64,000 nt of DNA, taken from positions 1 through 64,000 of the forward strand of contig SVDU01000010.1 in the NCBI GenBank assembly GCA_015057705.1. Reading direction: 5' to 3'. The first letter of the stretch is position 1, and the number at the start of each line of letters is the position of its first letter. The translations under genes were made by a program, and so were the position numbers. The notes under the pieces were generated by a model. That model worked only from the letters and a program-made list of their open reading frames with translations. It made no database searches and was not told the origin of the DNA. The DNA is from Paenibacillaceae bacterium. Its GTDB lineage: Bacteria; Bacillota; Clostridia; Lachnospirales; Lachnospiraceae. Of this stretch, positions 61,802-64,000 are shown piece after piece.

Positions 61802-61980
61802 TCACATTCCTTTCATACTCTCTTCCATTATATCATTTTTCCATGAAGAATCAATTATGAAACAAAAAAATATATAAAAATTTTGTCACATTGATAAAAT
61901 TATTGTCAATTATTAAAAAGTGTGATATGATAAATTTACAATCAAAAAGATAAAAAAATTATTAAAAGGAGGAATGTTTT
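61802..61980. other. Divergent control region
   Basis: AT-rich, 179 bp between regulator and RidA operon; it includes TTGTCACATTGATAAAATTA-like boxes near 61881 that may be promoter elements, not resolved. A GGAGG ribosome site serves RidA. Confidence 0.4.
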
Positions 61981-62361
61981 TTGCAGAAAAAAGAACTGAG
62001 TACTGACAAAGCGCCATCTGCGATTGGACCTTATTCTCAGGCAATTATGGCATCTGGAACGATCTATGTATCGGGACAGCTTCCCATTAATCCGTCTACC
62101 GGATCATTTGCAGGAGATGATATTAAGGCGCAGACCAGGCAGTCTCTGGAGAATATCCGGGCTGTTTTAGAATCTGCCGGTGCAGGAATGGAGAATGTGG
62201 TGAAAACCACCGTATTACTAAAGGATATTGGGGAATTTACAGAAATGAATGAGGTTTATACACAATATTTCACAGGTACCTGCCCTGCCAGAGCGGCATT
62301 CCAGGTAGGCAGCCTTCCAAAGGATGCCAGAGTGGAGATTGAGGCGGTCGCAGTATTGTAG
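61981..62361 (+). CDS. ridA: RidA family reactive intermediate deaminase
   Basis: 126 aa from a TTG start with AAGGAGG 8 nt upstream. Typical sequence: APSAIGPYSQAI, VSGQLPINPSTG, NIRAVLESAGAGMENVVKTT and ARAAFQVGSLPKDARVEIEA, including the conserved Arg and Glu of active RidA. It removes enamine/imine intermediates made by PLP enzymes. It lies before a permease and a PLP lyase, which fits clearing 2-aminoacrylate formed by the lyase. Confidence 0.95.
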   Translation: MQKKELSTDKAPSAIGPYSQAIMASGTIYVSGQLPINPSTGSFAGDDIKAQTRQSLENIRAVLESAGAGMENVVKTTVLLKDIGEFTEMNEVYTQYFTGTCPARAAFQVGSLPKDARVEIEAVAVL

Positions 62362-62409
62362 TATGTATGAATGCTAATTAATAAGACGATCATGGAGGAG
62401 GAAAACATA

Positions 62410-63783
62410 ATGGAAGAGCATGGCAAAAAGCTCGGTATGTTAAATATTTTCGGTCTTGGTTTGGGTGGCGCAATTGGTTCAGGTATCTTTGTTTTACTTG
62501 GATTTGGAATTGGTTATACAGGCAGATCTATTGTCCTGGTATGTGTGGGTGGATGTTTGTTTATGCTTCTGGCTTATATGTATAATGTAATTATGAGTTC
62601 CATGTTTGTATTTAAAGGGGGGGATTACAGCCAGAAAGCGCTGCTGTTTAATCCGACAATGACTGGTTTTTCAGCAACTATGGCTCTCGTAAACAGCATG
62701 GCTATGTCAAGCTATGCCCTTGGTATGGTTACCTATATTTCAGCCGTATTTCCCGGAGTAGCGCCCTTTACCCGTCCGGTGGCGGTTCTGATTATGACTC
62801 TCTTTTTTGCAAGCACTCTGCGAGGTTCCCGTTTTATAACGCTTTTAGAAAATGCTATGACAGTTATTTTAATTGGAGCAATTGCAATTTTTGTTATTTT
62901 TGGTATGCCACAGGTCAGACCTGACTATTTTTCCAATGCAGACGGTGGTTTCTTCCATGGAGGATTCCCTGGATTTGTTAGTGCAATCGCAATTATGGGC
63001 TGGGCCTGCCAGGGAACCACAATGGCACCGGTATCCATGGTTGCAGTTACTGAAAAACCGAAAAAAACCATCCCGCTTGCTATTCTCTGGATCACTCTTG
63101 CTTTAGCTGTAATATATGGTGTAATGAGTATTGTTGCGGCTGGAGTATTGCCATATGATCAGGTTGCAGGAGCAAATTTGGGAGCAACTGCTAAAGCAAT
63201 ATTCCCTAATAGCATTTACGTTGTGTTTATTTTAGGCGGTGGTGTATTTGCTATTGCGACCAGCTTATTAGGCGGTATTGCCATGTTCCGTTATCCGCTG
63301 ATGAAGATCGCGGAGGACGGCTGGCTTCCTCCTGTATTTAAAAAGACGACAAAAGGTGGCTTTCCATGGGTCATTCAGCTTGCTTTTTATTTGCTCAGCG
63401 TAATGCCAATCCTGCTTGGATTCAGTCTGGATTCCATTATATCACTGGTAATGATTCCCTCCATGGTGATGAATGTATATCTTAATATGGCATGTATTAC
63501 ACTGCCAAAAAAATATCCCGACCAGTGGAAAAAATGTGCACTGCGTATGCCTATTCCGGTGTATAATGTTATTTGTGTTCTGTCTGCAGCCTGTGCTGGA
63601 GTGGTAGCTTTTAACTTATTTAAAGATTTAAAAGGAATGGATATCATTGCTTCCCTTGTTATTCTGGCAATCTGCGTTGGATTCTCCTTACTTCGTATCC
63701 ATACCGGAGCAGTGAAAAAGGAATTCCTGGAGGAAAACAAAAAAGCGATTATTGTTCAGGCACTTGCAGATGATGAGGAGTAA
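62410..63783 (+). CDS. APC-family amino acid permease
   Basis: 457 aa from the ATG at 62410 (GGAGGAGG 8 nt upstream). About 12 membrane helices; the first has the APC GSGIF motif (GAIGSGIFVLLGFGIG), which binds the amino acid backbone. Substrate unknown; the neighbours suggest cysteine, serine or a D-amino acid. It lies in the RidA operon with the lyase 85 bp downstream. Confidence 0.9.
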   Translation: MEEHGKKLGMLNIFGLGLGGAIGSGIFVLLGFGIGYTGRSIVLVCVGGCLFMLLAYMYNVIMSSMFVFKGGDYSQKALLFNPTMTGFSATMALVNSMAMSSYALGMVTYISAVFPGVAPFTRPVAVLIMTLFFASTLRGSRFITLLENAMTVILIGAIAIFVIFGMPQVRPDYFSNADGGFFHGGFPGFVSAIAIMGWACQGTTMAPVSMVAVTEKPKKTIPLAILWITLALAVIYGVMSIVAAGVLPYDQVAGANLGATAKAIFPNSIYVVFILGGGVFAIATSLLGGIAMFRYPLMKIAEDGWLPPVFKKTTKGGFPWVIQLAFYLLSVMPILLGFSLDSIISLVMIPSMVMNVYLNMACITLPKKYPDQWKKCALRMPIPVYNVICVLSAACAGVVAFNLFKDLKGMDIIASLVILAICVGFSLLRIHTGAVKKEFLEENKKAIIVQALADDEE

Positions 63784-63868
63784 AAATAATAAACTATATA
63801 CAAGGTGTTTGCTGCCACTCAGGTTTTATCGTGTCGGCGGCAAATAAAAGATGAAGGAGGATATTGCT

Positions 63869-64000
63869 ATGAAATACGATTTTACATCAATTATGGACCG
63901 CAGAGGCAAAGATGCCATTGCTGTGGATGGTCTTGGAACTTTACCAGGTTTCGCTCCGGATCTTCCAAAGGATGGGTATGATACGATTCCGATGTGGGTT
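63869..64000 (+). CDS. PLP-dependent aminotransferase/beta-lyase, MalY/PatB-like (partial, cut by window end)
   Basis: The first 44 codons are present. MKYDFTSIMDRRGKDAIAVD, then IPMWV, is the start of MalY/PatB-type C-S lyases (YDFD-x-x-x-x-R-x-G-T, then PMWVADMDF). Ribosome site GAAGGAGG 8 nt before the ATG. The PLP lysine lies outside the window. By family knowledge it would cleave cystathionine or cysteine-type substrates and release pyruvate and ammonia via 2-aminoacrylate, the substrate of RidA upstream. Confidence 0.75.
   Translation, partial: MKYDFTSIMDRRGKDAIAVDGLGTLPGFAPDLPKDGYDTIPMWV

Overview
The window looks like the chromosome of a low-GC Gram-positive anaerobe of the Clostridia, most likely Lachnospiraceae or a close relative. 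The support is strong AGGAGG-type ribosome binding sites with ATG, GTG and TTG starts, canonical TTGACA/TATAAT promoters, a second RsmH-type methyltransferase, an EFR1 flavodoxin-ferredoxin, a GHKL/LytTR two-component pair, a CbiMQO metal importer and several GH43/GH30 hemicellulases. No rRNA or tRNA gene and no CRISPR array was seen. All identifications come from reading motifs, with no database search.

Layout. 1-4.4 kb: the 3' end of a group II intron, an ECF sigma/anti-sigma pair, two small secreted proteins, and remnants of a BlaI/BlaR1-type pair and of a GyrI-like domain. The exon sequence that follows the intron recurs 4.2 kb downstream. 4.4-9.3 kb: a membrane diguanylate cyclase coupled to a BMP-type binding lipoprotein, an alpha/beta hydrolase and a formate/nitrite-type channel. 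9.4-10.7 kb: a compact three-gene unit (MarR, small His-rich protein, DtxR/MntR-like regulator), each gene preceded by the same 19-bp palindrome. 10.8-13.9 kb: a graveyard of broken genes. 14-23 kb: a Phd/RelE-type toxin-antitoxin pair, an EFR1 ferredoxin, a Zn/Cd P-type ATPase with an ArsR-type operator inside its promoter, a double GNAT and an MFS transporter. 23-31 kb: a 53-aa protein ahead of a DEAD-box helicase, an IS200-type element with a structured tail, an AraC-methyltransferase fusion, a Cys/Pro-repeat surface-type protein, an RsmH paralogue and a nitroreductase. 31-39 kb: the CbiMQO importer, a lipoprotein, and two arabinoxylan-degrading proteins (GH43-CBM6 and GH43-GH30) without signal peptides. 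39-44 kb: a C39-like cysteine peptidase, LytTR regulator, GHKL kinase and CPBP protease, resembling a peptide-signalling or immunity locus. 44-50 kb: an MFS transporter, an Old Yellow Enzyme-type flavoenzyme and an iron alcohol dehydrogenase, divergent from a PucR/CdaR regulator and behind a Rex-like operator. 50-59 kb: two heterodimeric ABC exporters, one followed by a lipoprotein and one under a MarR repressor. 59-64 kb: VOC, SDR and DsbA-like enzymes, then a YheO-type regulator divergent from RidA, an amino acid permease and a MalY/PatB-type PLP lyase cut by the window edge.

The observations most worth following are the shared 19-bp operator with a possibly leaderless marR; the chimeric scar at 44.1-44.4 kb, which joins the start of an ABC exporter copy to the end of a CPBP copy and implies a tandem duplication followed by deletion; the intron 3' exon repeat; the structured tail of the IS200 element; and the signal-less Cys-Pro repeat protein. 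None is proven to be a new system.
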